DNA of 64,000 bases from Carposina sasakii (GCA_014607495.2 CP053171.1:1922001-1986000); one strand, 5' to 3'; positions 9,930-20,475 are shown, numbered from the stretch's first letter. The notes: generated by a model from the letters alone, not told the origin. Translations and numbers: made by a program.

Positions 9930-10840
9930 AAGCGGCCAAGTGCGAGTCGGACTCGCTCATGAAGGTTTTTTATTTATTTATTTATTTAGAAACAAGCAGA
10001 CACAGATGTACCTACATGTAAAACATAATTGTATAAAAAGGAAACTAATTACATCTGTGCCCTTAAACACCGTTCCGTATGAAAGGTAAATTGCAGTTTA
10101 CGTTTATTACGTATTAAAGAAAACTACCTACTAGATCTCGTTCAAATCAATTTTCAGTGAAAGTTTGTATGGTAATGTACATCATATATTTCATTTTATT
10201 TTATCATTCTCTTATTTTAGAAGTTACAGGAAGGACACACATTTTACCACTTTGGAAATGTCTCTCGCGCAAACTATTCAGTTTAGAAAAAAATGATGTT
10301 AGAAACCTCATATCATTTTTGAACACCTATCCATAGATATCCCACACGTATCATCATCATCATCAGCCTATTGCAGTCCACTGCTGGACGTAGGCCTCCC
10401 CCAGGGCACGCCACAAGACTGCCATGGGGGGTATTTGCCCATAGTCACCACGCTGGGAAGGCGAGTTGGTCACCGCAGTTTGTATTTTGGACTGTGTTGT
10501 CAACACGGGAGGCGCTGCTGCTCACCTCCCGGAAACCCTTGAATCGCCTCGTACGATACCCACGGGCAGACATGGGGTGGTACGAATTCTACTCTGTCGG
10601 AACCACGCGGCGGGTTTGATGAAAAAAAAAATGAGTTTCAGTTCAAAGTATGGGGAACCCCCAAAATTTACTATTTTTTTCTATTTTTAATGTGGTTCAC
10701 AGAATACAGTTTCAATAGTATAGTTCTTATAGTTTCGGAGAAAAGTGGCTGTGACATACGGACGGACAAACCGACAGATAGACATGAAGAAACTATAAGG
10801 GTTCCGTTTTTTGCCATTTGGCTACGGAACCTTAAAAATA
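9930..10840. repeat. Dispersed repeat split by a family A element
   Basis: AGCGGCCAAGTGCGAGTCGG at the left and the tail GAAACTATAAGGGTTCCG ... GGCTACGGAACC at the right are parts of a repeat widely seen in Lepidoptera (my recollection of the family). The family A copy at 10352-10615 lies inside it. Confidence 0.5.
10352..10615 (-). repeat. Family A SINE-like element
   Basis: Near full-length: ATCATCATCAGCCTATTGCA, CACCACGCTGGGAAGGCGAG, TGTTGTCAACACGGGAGGCG, CCACGCGGCG. The end with the (ATC)n run is the 3' end when read in reverse. Confidence 0.7.
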
Positions 10841-10991
10841 TAGGTGAATAATTATTTATTTGCTCAAAACATGGTGCAATTAAGTTATTAACTTACATTC
10901 ATTAATGTTACGCTAAACAATATGGCATTCAAATATTTTTACATACCTATTACAATATTACTGTGACTTACTACTTCAAAATATCCGTATA

Positions 10992-11372
10992 CTGGGTGAT
11001 TTTTGGTCGTCAACGTTCCCGAAAACTACGGAATCTCCTCATCATCACGATCATTTTTCTCCATGGAAGCATACCTGGGAAGTGTCTGGTTTCCAAAATA
11101 TTAGGGTCCAAAGTTGAGTAAATAGACTGCGTTTTTCTGCATAAATGCACATAGACGCGCGTAGCAGGATTTTTTCACGAAAAATAATTAATATCTGTCT
11201 ATAAAAAAACTAACATAAACACTAGACACTATAAATTTTGCACGATCAAGGAATTTAAAATTTTTTTTCAAAAAATAATTTTTTTCCAGCATTTTTTTTT
11301 TGCATAAACTTACTTTATTTCATGTATAGAATACGTACCCTTCGTTAAAGGTGGCCACAAAAAAACATTCTG
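10992..11372. mobile_element. Family D MITE, TA-flanked
   Basis: Starts TA|CTGGGTGATTTTTGGTCG and ends CAAAAAAACATTCTG|TA. The same approximately 385-bp body (CCATGGAAGCATACCTGGG, GACGCGCGTAGCAGG, TACGTACCCTTCGTTAAAG) recurs at 40278, 44934, 49216, 49722 and 55314. Confidence 0.8.
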
Positions 11373-11790
11373 TATAGCATTATGTGCATTATACAAGAAG
11401 AATGACAAAGAAACTTAACTACATTATCTGTGTGCAGACAAAAAATTATATAGTTCCGAAATCAAGCGTTCTATGTAACATAATACTCTACCTGCCAATC
11501 AAAAAATAATAGTGTCACTATAATAACAACAAATTCCACAGGTGTTCGTAATATTTTTATAACATAAAGGTATAACCAAACGTCGGAAACCGACGTCTTC
11601 AAATTGCCTCTAGCTAGGTACCTACATAAGCGCCTGTTTAGATGGCGCGTTTTGCCTTTGTACTTTCTGCCGCTCACAGAGACGTTTACTTAATGGTTAA
11701 TTAAACTCAGTCCACGCCTTAGTATCTAGGATAAATATTAATAAAATACTCAATATGACAATTTAACCTAGATACAGTAAGCTTTTTTCT
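11373..11790. other. Intergenic, nothing recognised
   Basis: The minus frame 11471-11677 is hydrophobic and has no supporting splice or start context. Confidence 0.4.
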
Positions 11791-11794
11791 GTGC

Positions 11795-12335
11795 TGATGC
11801 GAGGCTTTACTACTCGTATAGATACATCAGCGCCCGTAGCATGAACTTGGTGAGAGCGAGATGTCTCACATTTGCGCGACAAATTCACAGAGCTATGTAA
11901 TGACTAGACATGTGCCTAAGTGTATATACTTCAGGTGTAAAAAGGGATTGCAAAGCATTTCTTTCAGGGCAAATTTATTTAGTCTTAGCTTGAGAACACT
12001 CGTCTATTCTAATTCCCAACTCAGTTTTTATAGGCAAAGTACATACACTTACTTGTTTGTCTAGTTGTTATAAGCTCTGTGAATTTTTTAAATAGTTTAA
12101 ATGTGAGCTATCTCGCTGTCGCCAAATTCATGGTACGGGCGCAGGTGCATCTCCTTTCGTGCACGTCGTTGAAGTCGACTAAGGAGCCATAGATATACCT
12201 TTTCTGTAAATCTATGTTAGGAGCCCAGGAATTCTCTCAGACACCTTAAATAGCAGCTTTACCTACTTGTCACTGATCATTTACATCTGTCCCCGCTATG
12301 CTAAACGTGACTCTAGGATCTCCTTTATGACTGGG
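11795..12335 (+). repeat. Family C copy split by a long-TIR element
   Basis: CTGTGCTGATGCGAGGCTTTA ... ATACATCAG at the left continues after 12146 as CAGGTGCATCTCCTTTCGTG. Uninterrupted copies read ATACATCAGCTGCATCTCC, so CAG is duplicated. Confidence 0.7.
11834..12146. mobile_element. Long-TIR element inserted in family C
   Basis: Left CGCCCGTAGCATGAACTTGG and right CCAAATTCATGGTACGGGCG are inverted, continuing through GAGCGAGATGTCTCACATTT. Same family as 7520-7832. The flanking CAG duplication suggests a 3-bp target site. Confidence 0.7.
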
Positions 12336-12430
12336 TAGGTATACTCTAATTTCGGAAAAACAACCGTGTCTAACTGTCTACATGTATGTAACTAAACTTT
12401 TTATGAGTTTCCAAACTTTATTTATTTATT

Positions 12431-12607
12431 TTATGTGATTGGTTGTTGCTGTAAAACGTTAACGTTAACGCGTGCGAATTGAAAGCTCACACTACCGTTC
12501 GTGTAGCCATGAGAGTGGACGAGCGACGTTAAAAACGCTTTATCTGAATATACTGTTAGGTGTAGAATAAAAGCTATAAAACACAGCTGGAACAGCCATA
12601 TTTCCAT
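12431..12607 (-). CDS. Possible small secreted protein, 58 aa
   Basis: ATG at 12605-12607 opens a frame that begins MEIWLFQLCFIAFILHLTVY, a credible signal peptide with likely cleavage after VYS, followed by 37 residues without cysteine. The stop is followed at once by overlapping AATAAA signals on the minus strand. It could instead be a first exon using a GT inside the frame. No homologue recognised; short AT-rich frames with hydrophobic starts arise by chance. Confidence 0.3.
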   Translation of the reverse strand: MEIWLFQLCFIAFILHLTVYSDKAFLTSLVHSHGYTNGSVSFQFARVNVNVLQQQPIT

Positions 12608-12653
12608 CTTGGGACTATTAAGCCGCGTATTAGAGGTAAATTGGTACGAACTA

Positions 12654-13111
12654 CTACCTTAGTGGACGAATTTCGCCCGACACGTATAGCTTGATGGCCA
12701 TACCGATGTTATGTGCCAGTTTCTTTGGATAAGTCGGCATATTGTATAACATGACGTTTTCAATAATAATATTATGATAATCTGTTCTATCCTCAATCAT
12801 CTCCTCATCGCCTAAGTTTGTTTGCTTTTGGGCGCATATACTGATATGCAGTGTTGTAGGTATGCACACAAGCGGAGCGTAGGTCTACATAGGCCCTTAC
12901 ATGAGCCTCATTGGTGTTTAATGAAGTGTTTTAGTATTATTTCAGGTACATAATTAGTAGTCATAGAGTCAGTATTCCACATACTTACATTATAGTAGCA
13001 AACTTCATATTAATGCCAGGTATCACCTGCCGTTGGTGCAATGAGGATTCACTATATGCGTTAGCATCTCTACTTAGTTTGTGTGAACATCGAGGGTTCC
13101 TTTGAGCGTGG
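12654..13111 (-). CDS. Possible 3' exons of an unrecognised gene
   Basis: Two blocks join in phase on the minus strand: 12989-13111 (acceptor CGATTTCTAG, donor GTAAGT) and 12654-12840 (acceptor GCATATCAG, ending at TAG). They encode about 102 residues, including RCSHKLSRDANAYSES and TYPKKLAHNIGMAIKLYVSG. The composition is protein-like but I recognise no family and found no upstream exon with a start, so the gene would be incomplete here. Confidence 0.3.
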
Positions 13112-13654
13112 CTAGAAATCGAAAGGCATTAAATATTGCCTTTAAAAACGTGATCGCAGTATGTCTGCCGTTTTGATATAATGATATTTGATAGTATGTT
13201 TTTTAGAAACAAGAACTTTGTATTTTCTTTAGATATGTAGGTACATATTTTAGGGCTGGATGTCCCATTTCTTTAGGCTAAATAAAATTTTCACTTTGCA
13301 TGTCACTGTCTTAAAAAAATTAAAGTAATTCTTTGGCATAGTTTTTTGGTGATTCGTGATTCTTTGTTTGACAATATTGGCATTGTATTTTAGCCATGTT
13401 AGTAAATAATTTTGAAATATACCTATACCTACCTACCATTGCATAAATTTTAATGTTTAACAGTTTCTCACCAGTAGGTAGGTAGTATAAGTTGCACGTG
13501 ATCTACACACTCATCAAATCATGCTGGACCAAGTTCGAATCACTCTTATCGATTCTGACTCCGATTATTCCAAATCCACAAATCAGTATTACAGATACCA
13601 GTATGGAGCTAATATTCGACAAGTAGCGTATGATATGGTGAGTACCTAAATATC
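13112..13654. other. Intergenic, nothing recognised
   Basis: AT-rich sequence with no repeat family or coding block that I can support. Confidence 0.4.
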
Positions 13655-13730
13655 TATAACACGGCTGTTCCCAAGATAGGGTACTCAGAACTGCAGAATC
13701 ACGAGATCCTACACAGCTACGTTTATCATA

Positions 13731-13755
13731 GGGGAGACTGGGTACGAAAGTGACA
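13731..13755 (+). repeat. Left terminal inverted repeat of pogo element
   Basis: 16 perfect bases then a 4-base difference and TGACA; 21 of 25 positions match the right end. Confidence 0.85.
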
Positions 13756-14167
13756 GGGTACGATTGTGACAGAGCTCGTATTATCAAACTATCAACGGAC
13801 AGGCGAGGGGTACAAGGGGAGGGAGGCGCGGCTTGCATGTCCGAACGCGTCTCACAGTATTGCGTCAGCCGTTGCGCGAAAACATCGGTTGCAGCGACTC
13901 ATATCGTATTTTGGTGACCAAAAGTAAGTATTTTTGATTGTTTTTCATTGTGTATTGTGTCTTAATTTACAGACTAACTGTTAAGTGTTGTTATTTTTAG
14001 TGTAAGATTGACTTTAATTGATAAAATAACAGCAGTTATTCTTTCAAACCATTCGTTTAGATTGTCTTAATAATAGATTATATTTCAAAAGACAGTGTGG
14101 GGACAGTTGTGACATCTTTCGTGGGTACAGTTGTGACATGGGTTTAAGCTTGTCTTTATACTTTCAG

Positions 14168-16144
14168 ATGCCGAGGAAACGAGTGAGGAAGACTCAGAGA
14201 GGTCAGAGCGACTTGTTAAATTATGCTGCTGCTTATGAAGAGGTTAAACAGGGTACTTCTCTACGCGTAGCTTCAGAAAGACATGGAGTGAATCGCATGT
14301 CCCTATTGCGATACTTACGGAAACGGGATAAAGCCAATGCAGATGAAGGTACAAGTTCTACTATTACAATGGGCTACGTCGCTCACAACAAAGTGTTTAC
14401 GAGTGATCAAGAAAAGGAACTCTCTAAATATCTGACTCGTTCTGCTGACATTTACTTCGGTTTATCTCCAAAAGAGGTGCGTAAATTAGCGTTTCAACTT
14501 ACCATCAAGTACAACTTGAAGCAACCGGCTACTTGGCTCGAAAATGAGATGGCTGGCGAAGAGTGGTTCCGCTCATTTTTGACTAGAAACGCTGAATTAT
14601 CAGTTCGTACCGCACAAGCTACTAGTCTTTCAAGAGCAACAAGTTTCAACAAAACAAATGTAGAAGCTTTTTATGACAACTTACAAATTCTATTGGACCG
14701 GCATCATTATGAACCACAAAATATTTATAATGTTGACGAAACGGGCGTTACTACTGTCCAAAAACCAGATAAAGTTGTAGCGAAACGTGGTACGAAGCAG
14801 GTCGGGGCAATTACATCAGCCGAACGAGGTACGTTAGTTACTCTAGCTTTCGCAGCAAATGCATTAGGGAATGCCATTCCGCCCTTATTTATATTTCCTC
14901 GAGTTCGTTATTACGACCACTATGTAAGAGACGGACCCGTGGGATCCATTGGGACAGCAAACCCATCCGGATGGATGCAAGACGCAACATTTCTTGTTTT
15001 TCTGAAGCATTTTAAGAAACATACCAATGCTTCTCCAACGAATAGAGTCTTGCTTGTGCTCGATAATCACTATTCCCATATCCACATTAATAATCTAGAT
15101 TTCTGTAAGGAGAATGGAATTACTTTGCTTTCGTTTCCTCCACACTGCTCTCATAAGCTGCAGCCTTTAGACCGCTCTGTGTTTGGACCCTTAAAAAGAG
15201 CCATAAATAGTGCATGTGACGCATGGATGCGGAGTAACGCAGGAAAAACTATGACTATTTACGATATTCCAGGAATCATAAAAACTGCTACGCCCCTGGC
15301 TTTCACACAAGATAATATTCAAGCTGGTTTTTCCAAAACTGGGATCTATCCTTACAATCGCAATACATTTAGAGAAATTGACTTCGCGCCTTCTTTTGTA
15401 ACTGATAGACCAAACCCAAATGCTGAAGAGGAAGTCTGCCCTCAGAACAACCTTGCACCTGACGATGAAACACCGCCTCTCTCTCCTTCATTGTTAAACG
15501 AGTATTCGGATACAACAAATGCTTTACCAATTGAACATACAACCCCAGACCAAACAAGAAATATGGAAATATCTTCACCGTCCACCACCAGCAATCGTCC
15601 AGTTGTAACTGTAAACGATAGAGCAAACCATCCCAATACTATTAATGAGAATTCAACACTAACAGCTTCAGATCTGATGCCATCAACTCCTCCTAGACGT
15701 AATGAGGATATTCAGCCAGGGAATTCCACTTCTATCCCGCCAGTTTTTTCTCCAGAAGAAATACGACCTTATCCAAAGGCTGCTCCCAGAAAACAAACAA
15801 ACCGAGGCCGCAAAACCAAAAAATCCACCATTTACACAGACACACCTGAAAAAGAGGCTATTAGGCAAGAATTTGAAGAAAAGCAAAGACGGGAAAGGGC
15901 CAAGCTAATGAAAAAGAAAGTCCTTGGGAAGAAAAGCAAAGGTAAGACAACCAAGAAGAAAACATCGATATCATCAGATGATGAAGAGGAATACTTCTGT
16001 CTGGTTTGTGTAGCAAACTATTCTGATAGTAGGCCTGGAGAAAAATGGGTCCAATGCCAAGGCCAATGTAAACTCTGGTCTCACTTAGAGTGCACAGACG
16101 GAGGTCATTATTATATTTGCCACAACTGTGATGATTCTGATTAG
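14168..16144 (+). CDS. Pogo-type transposase with C-terminal PHD finger
   Basis: 658 aa. The frame is open from 14138, but 14138-14167 is likely intron: a donor AAAA|GTAAGT at 13925 pairs with acceptor CTTTCAG just before ATG 14168. Residues about 12-50 form a Psq/pogo-type helix-turn-helix (AAYEEVKQGTSLRVASERHG), 70-165 a CENP-B-like second HTH, and 180-390 the DDE catalytic core with YNVDETG (D190), LVLDNHYSH (D299) and LQPLDRSVFGPLK (D335), spacing DD35D. A linker rich in Pro, Ser and Thr and a basic nuclear-localisation-like stretch lead to a C4HC3 PHD finger at about 612-656 (CLVC, CQGQC, HLEC, CHNC). It would cut and paste the element through the TIRs. Polyadenylation signal AATAAA follows at 16384. 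No inactivating change seen. A domesticated host gene is unlikely given the flanking TIRs. Confidence 0.9.
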   Translation: MPRKRVRKTQRGQSDLLNYAAAYEEVKQGTSLRVASERHGVNRMSLLRYLRKRDKANADEGTSSTITMGYVAHNKVFTSDQEKELSKYLTRSADIYFGLSPKEVRKLAFQLTIKYNLKQPATWLENEMAGEEWFRSFLTRNAELSVRTAQATSLSRATSFNKTNVEAFYDNLQILLDRHHYEPQNIYNVDETGVTTVQKPDKVVAKRGTKQVGAITSAERGTLVTLAFAANALGNAIPPLFIFPRVRYYDHYVRDGPVGSIGTANPSGWMQDATFLVFLKHFKKHTNASPTNRVLLVLDNHYSHIHINNLDFCKENGITLLSFPPHCSHKLQPLDRSVFGPLKRAINSACDAWMRSNAGKTMTIYDIPGIIKTATPLAFTQDNIQAGFSKTGIYPYNRNTFREIDFAPSFVTDRPNPNAEEEVCPQNNLAPDDETPPLSPSLLNEYSDTTNALPIEHTTPDQTRNMEISSPSTTSNRPVVTVNDRANHPNTINENSTLTASDLMPSTPPRRNEDIQPGNSTSIPPVFSPEEIRPYPKAAPRKQTNRGRKTKKSTIYTDTPEKEAIRQEFEEKQRRERAKLMKKKVLGKKSKGKTTKKKTSISSDDEEEYFCLVCVANYSDSRPGEKWVQCQGQCKLWSHLECTDGGHYYICHNCDDSD

Positions 16145-16651
16145 GAGATAGGTTAAAACCTAGGATCTCATTAAAGTTTTTTATATTTTTAATTATTTTA
16201 ATAAGGTTGTGATTGATCTTAAGATCTGTTTTTGTTCCTATTTGTTAATGATTAGATGCTTAAAGATAATTTATAACGTTGATTTTAAGACTTTTATAAT
16301 AGTAATTAAAATAATAAATGCTGAGACTGTTATAATTATATTTAAAATAATGCCAAAGTGCCTTAGTATAAAGTTTTGATTTTAATAAAGATACAGATCT
16401 GTTTGAAACCATATTTGAGAATTATTTATGTATGTCACTACTGACCCCATACACTGTCACAACCGCCCCTGGCCTGGGGTCGGATGTGACAAAATACGAT
16501 GTTTTTCTGCAACGTTTTTGTGTCCTAACTATAATACCTAGAGACAAAATTTTATTATTTATAAGAAGGCAAATGTGTACACTAATCTAATCAGTATCTA
16601 TCGTCCATCTAAGTAGCATATTGACAAAACTATATACGATCAAATCAAAAT

Positions 16652-16676
16652 TGTCACAACCGTACCCAGTCTCCCC
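16652..16676 (-). repeat. Right terminal inverted repeat of pogo element
   Basis: Reads, inverted, GGGGAGACTGGGTACGGTTG then TGACA, pairing with 13731-13755. Confidence 0.85.
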
Positions 16677-16845
16677 TAGCTGGGCCAGATGTAAAACATC
16701 AGTGACTAGCTAGCTTATCGATTGAGAGAACTCCCCAGAGTTCCATAGTCGACTCTCTTACGACATGCACCGAAGGACATGAAGCTAATCTACTTTGCGG
16801 ATGCACGACTACCTACCTATATTCTAGTCAGTCCCGAATTGCGTA

Positions 16846-17387
16846 ACCGGCTCGTATAAGCTCGACATAATGTTTTTTGTAGTACAATAAAGAATTTTAT
16901 CTGAGAAGTTATCCCTCAACCTAGTATTGTTACAGTTACTTAAATTAAGTAATTAATTCATGTTAAATGTTAAGTGATGCTAATCACACAATATATTCCC
17001 GAAAACTGCATCCAAACCGGCTAAGCCGTTTCTGAGATGAGCGTGCACAAAAAGCGTTTAGTTAGTTTTACTAAGATGTAAAATATTTTAATATTTTTCA
17101 GGTAAGACAGCTATTAAATGTTCTAAAACCACTGGCAAAGTTTTTGTTAACGACAATAAAGCAATCGGCGCTTAAAACATTCTGTATAGCTCTAATGTTT
17201 GGGTATATTTACTGCCTTATTATTTTGTTAGACAAATTATGAAAAATACATTTACATATATTGTATATTTTACGAACTTTTTTATTTTATAGGCCAGGTG
17301 CACGTTGTCTGAGGACCCACTAAAAGGCTCTAGATACTATTCTTAGTGCACTTTCTAAAAGAATAATTTTATTGTGCAAATATGTTA
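16846..17387. other. Intergenic, LINE-like tail scrap only
   Basis: About 16990-17060 has CTGCATCCAAACCGGCTAAGCC, a family P-like tail. Otherwise no supported feature. Confidence 0.35.
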
Positions 17388-17470
17388 ACACATTCACTGC
17401 CACCGACGCTTATTTGCACTTGTCGTCGAACTGAAATGCTTTAAAAAATCTGCCGGTAACGAACGAGGCG
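17388..17470 (+). mobile_element. piggyBac-type MITE end
   Basis: TTAA followed by CACATTCACTGCC, with GACGCTTATTTGC; the inverse GGCAGTGAATGTGTT closes a relative at 21530-21660. TTAA is the piggyBac target site. Truncated. Confidence 0.55.
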
Positions 17471-17509
17471 TCACAGGCTACAAAGTCAGGCTCTCAGACG
17501 GCATTATGC

Positions 17510-17690
17510 ACCCCCTGATTACGTTACTTGCAGAAGCAAAGCAATAGCAATGCGTCAGCGAAAAATTGCGAATGAGCGTGTGCGGAGCGAGGTGGGGGCA
17601 CAAGAGGATCCCTAGCGTTCGTTACGCACACTTACACATTCTCAATTTTCGCTGTCGCATTGCTTCGGCTCTGCTACTGCAAATTAGGTA
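17510..17690 (-). repeat. Family G MITE, diverged copy
   Basis: Arms CTGATTACGTTACTTGCAGA with AGCAAAGCAATAGC and the inverted TCGCTGTCGCATTGCTTCGG; the centre differs from the other copies. Confidence 0.5.
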
Positions 17691-18304
17691 ATGGCCCTGG
17701 AGGTTTGAGGGCTAACCAAACCAGACATAACTATGGCCACTACAGCAAAGTTTTTACGCTTAAATACTTCAGCGTAAAAGGCCTTTATACCACAGCAAAA
17801 GCAAATGAAAGACAACTTTGCTTCATTGTCCAAGCAGCATCCGCAGGCAACAACAAACTTAAAAACAACAACTTCAGTATATCTTTTATTTATGAAAGCA
17901 AAATATAACTTTACAACATAACAGTCAAGTCCGAATATACAATCCTTGTTACCAACAGTTTAAAAACACTGGGTTTTTTTTTGTCACCAAATTCATTCAA
18001 GTACTTCGGTGACTCAAAAACGTAACATAAAAGCAAAATACAAAGCACTATATTTGAACCTAAAATACTATACAATAAAATCACAAATTGGATACAAGTT
18101 TTTGGTGTCAGGGCCAGCCCAAGGATATGTAAAAAATTGAAAATTTCGAAATATAATATGGAGTTAATCAACACCTTAATTCCATGGTACATATAACAAA
18201 AACAACAATTTGTTAACGATTCCTGCTTTCATTGAAAGAGGTATTTTGTGAGAAAAAGAACATTGCGTTGCCCTTAGTCAGGTTGTTTACACTACAGTAG
18301 CTAC
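17691..18304. other. Intergenic; hydrophobic frame not called
   Basis: A minus-strand frame at 17911-18192 has two membrane-like stretches but lies in AT-rich DNA without supporting context. Nothing else stands out. Confidence 0.35.
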
Positions 18305-18600
18305 ATACATCATGCATACATACATACATATACATACATACAATCACGCCTTTATCCCTTACGGGGTAGGCAGAGCACCAAGGGTCGAAAGAACCACATG
18401 GTGCTACTTCTGACCAATTTTGAGGTTATAGTTGAGATGTACAAGTTCGGTTAGTAGTGACAGGTGGTCAGCCCATCGCCTACAAAACACCAAGACCCTA
18501 TTGTCCCTCTATTGACTTGTACAGTATGCCCGGGAAGAGAAGCAGCTGTAGTATTATACGTTTTTTTTTCACTCCCAGAGCAGCATAGAAGAGACAACAA
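18305..18600 (-). repeat. Family B repeat with CATA tail
   Basis: CATACATACATA run, then GGCAGAGCACCAAGGGTCG, GTTCGGTTAGTAGTGACAGG, AGTATGCCCGGGAAGAGAAG and GAGCAGCATAGAAG; essentially full-length. Confidence 0.75.
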
Positions 18601-19013
18601 ATTATGATGGTACTAAATGCAAAACGTAAGATTTTTTTACGCTACTGTAGCGTAACATGACCCGTAATATATTGTAGTTTGTACTTATGTTTATGAATGA
18701 AACTATAATAATAAAACTAATGAGAATACAGAGGCTTAATTGGTAAAGTATAAAAATGTATTGCAGTACTTTTATCGCACTTCATTATACCAATCTGTCA
18801 CCCTGTTTTGTAGCGTTGCTGTTGGGGGTCAGATCTAAAATTTCTAAAAGTTCGATCTGTCCCCCAGTTTGTAAGGAGACAGTGAGACGGATCAAACTTT
18901 TTTCCGATCTTCGCCCTCGAAGACAAAACATGGTGACATGGGAATTCTCAACTTCTCATAGATTAAGACGCGCTTATGTGTGTCGGTGATTCAGACCCAA
19001 CCCAATCGACTAG
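18601..19013. other. Intergenic, nothing recognised
   Basis: No repeat family or coding block supported. Confidence 0.35.
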
Positions 19014-19173
19014 TATCGGCGATGATCAGCTACTCGTCACGATAAACGGCTATTGTCGGCGATAATCGGTTACTCGTGACCATAATCGGCTACTGTCGGC
19101 GAAGATCAGGTACTGTCAGCAACGATCGGCTACTCGTGACGATAATCTGCTTCTCCTGGCGGAAATCGATTAT
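19014..19173 (+). repeat. Minisatellite, eight 20-bp units
   Basis: Eight successive 20-bp units resembling TGTCGGCGATAATCGGCTAC, each with one to several differences; CTCGTGACGATAATCGGCTAC-like and TGTCGGCGA-like versions tend to alternate. The unit is not a multiple of three, so it is not a protein repeat. Confidence 0.8.
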
Positions 19174-20475
19174 AAAGCAGATATTGTGTGTAAAGCCACG
19201 AATTAAAAAAGGAATAAATGAAAAAACCTACTTCAAACATTGAGATTCGCACTGAGCCGGTTCCAAACACAATGTATGTATGATTGCATAAGACGGGAAG
19301 TGAGATTAAAGTACTATATTATTTTTAAACTTCTGAACACAACTGATTGGCTATTTCTACGAAAGTAAGAAGCGCAGCGGAGATATCACATACACAATTT
19401 TTTTTAAAGGACGACGTCAAAATACGTCCATTCAACATCAATGTACTTTATCTTATTTCTAGGGATAAAACGTTCTCAATGCTTTAAATCCGCTATCCTT
19501 CAGCCTTCGTTATTTTCTTAAAACAAATTATTATTGGTAAAGAGTGTTGATACTGGCAAAGCGCATTCATATCATATTTCAGTCTCTGTAAAATAAAAAC
19601 TATACATTGCGCATGTGGCGCCACTATATATATGAAAATATACTCTAGTGGATAAAATAAGAAACTTTTGACAGTTGGTCTTGTCATATTGACATAAGCA
19701 TGTTCTTAAGAGTATAATTTTATTGTGCCCGACACATGTTATGAGGCCATTATTTAAAAAATGTAATTGAATTAGTAAACCAATTTGATATTTGTTTGCA
19801 AATATATTTTTCAATAAGGCATTTTGTCACTTTGCAAGCATCAAACTCGCATACTTACGAGCTAACTTAAACAGATATGTACAAAATTTAAAACACGTAA
19901 TTTTACGTCAAATGCAAAAGTGGTTTAACCACGCTTTTAATAAATGTTTTGGTCTAATTCGAATCGTATCTTAAATAGGAACCTCCCCAAATGACCAACT
20001 TGCAAAAATATAAGTTTAGTTTCCAATCACTTTTCAACATAATAATAAAAAAAAAAACTATAGTCCAATAAAGCAAAAATCTGGCACTCCGAAGTTTGAC
20101 ACATCCCACGTCACTTTATAGTAAGAAACATAAGTGAATATGAAGTCGGTTAAAAATATATGACGCAGTATCGCATCACACGTGTGACTATTGTCAGAAT
20201 CATTATACCTTGAAACGTAGTGTGTAAATGGGCTTTACGACAGCTGACAGCATCCATTATCTATCTATTTCTAAAGTACCTGCGTTAGACAGAGACATAC
20301 TAACCTAGCTTTATTCAAATAGGTATTATGTATATGGTCTCCACATATAACTCATACTTCATGTATCAACGCTTGCTCCTTATGTAACTTTACAAGTTGC
20401 ACATTGCCTCAAAAACTAAAAACAATCTCCCAGTCTATAGCATAATAGTAAAATATACTCGATTCGAGTCATAAT
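19174..20475. other. Intergenic downstream of NSD, nothing recognised
   Basis: AT-rich DNA between the minisatellite and the NSD polyadenylation signal; short frames only, no family matches. Confidence 0.4.

Larger units (their letters stand above)
13731..16676 (+). mobile_element. Complete pogo-type DNA transposon, 2946 bp
   Basis: GGGGAGACTGGGTACG at the left is matched exactly, inverted, by CGTACCCAGTCTCCCC at the right, and similarity continues to TGACA. TA lies directly on both sides (13729-13730, 16677-16678). A 658-codon transposase frame is open. Repeated GGGTACRRTTGTGACA-like words lie just inside both ends (13747, 14097-14140, 16452, 16653), probably transposase binding sites. Everything needed for autonomous movement appears present. 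Confidence 0.9.
13655..16845 (-). repeat. Family C copy interrupted by the pogo element
   Basis: CACGGCTGTTCCCAAGATAGG ... ACGTTTATCATA at the left continues after 16676 as TAGCTGGGCCAGATGTAAA. Uninterrupted copies read ACGTTTAGCATAGCGGGGAC then AGATGTAAATG, so the two halves are one repeat. Confidence 0.75.

Noticed and set aside
17101..17175. Plus-strand block after TTTTTCAG reading KTAIKCSKTTGKVFVNDNKA to a stop
   Set aside because: No upstream partner exon; a second frame is equally open.
17911..18192. Minus-strand 93-codon hydrophobic frame
   Set aside because: AT-rich DNA gives Leu/Ile/Phe-rich frames by chance; no domain, start context or splice support.
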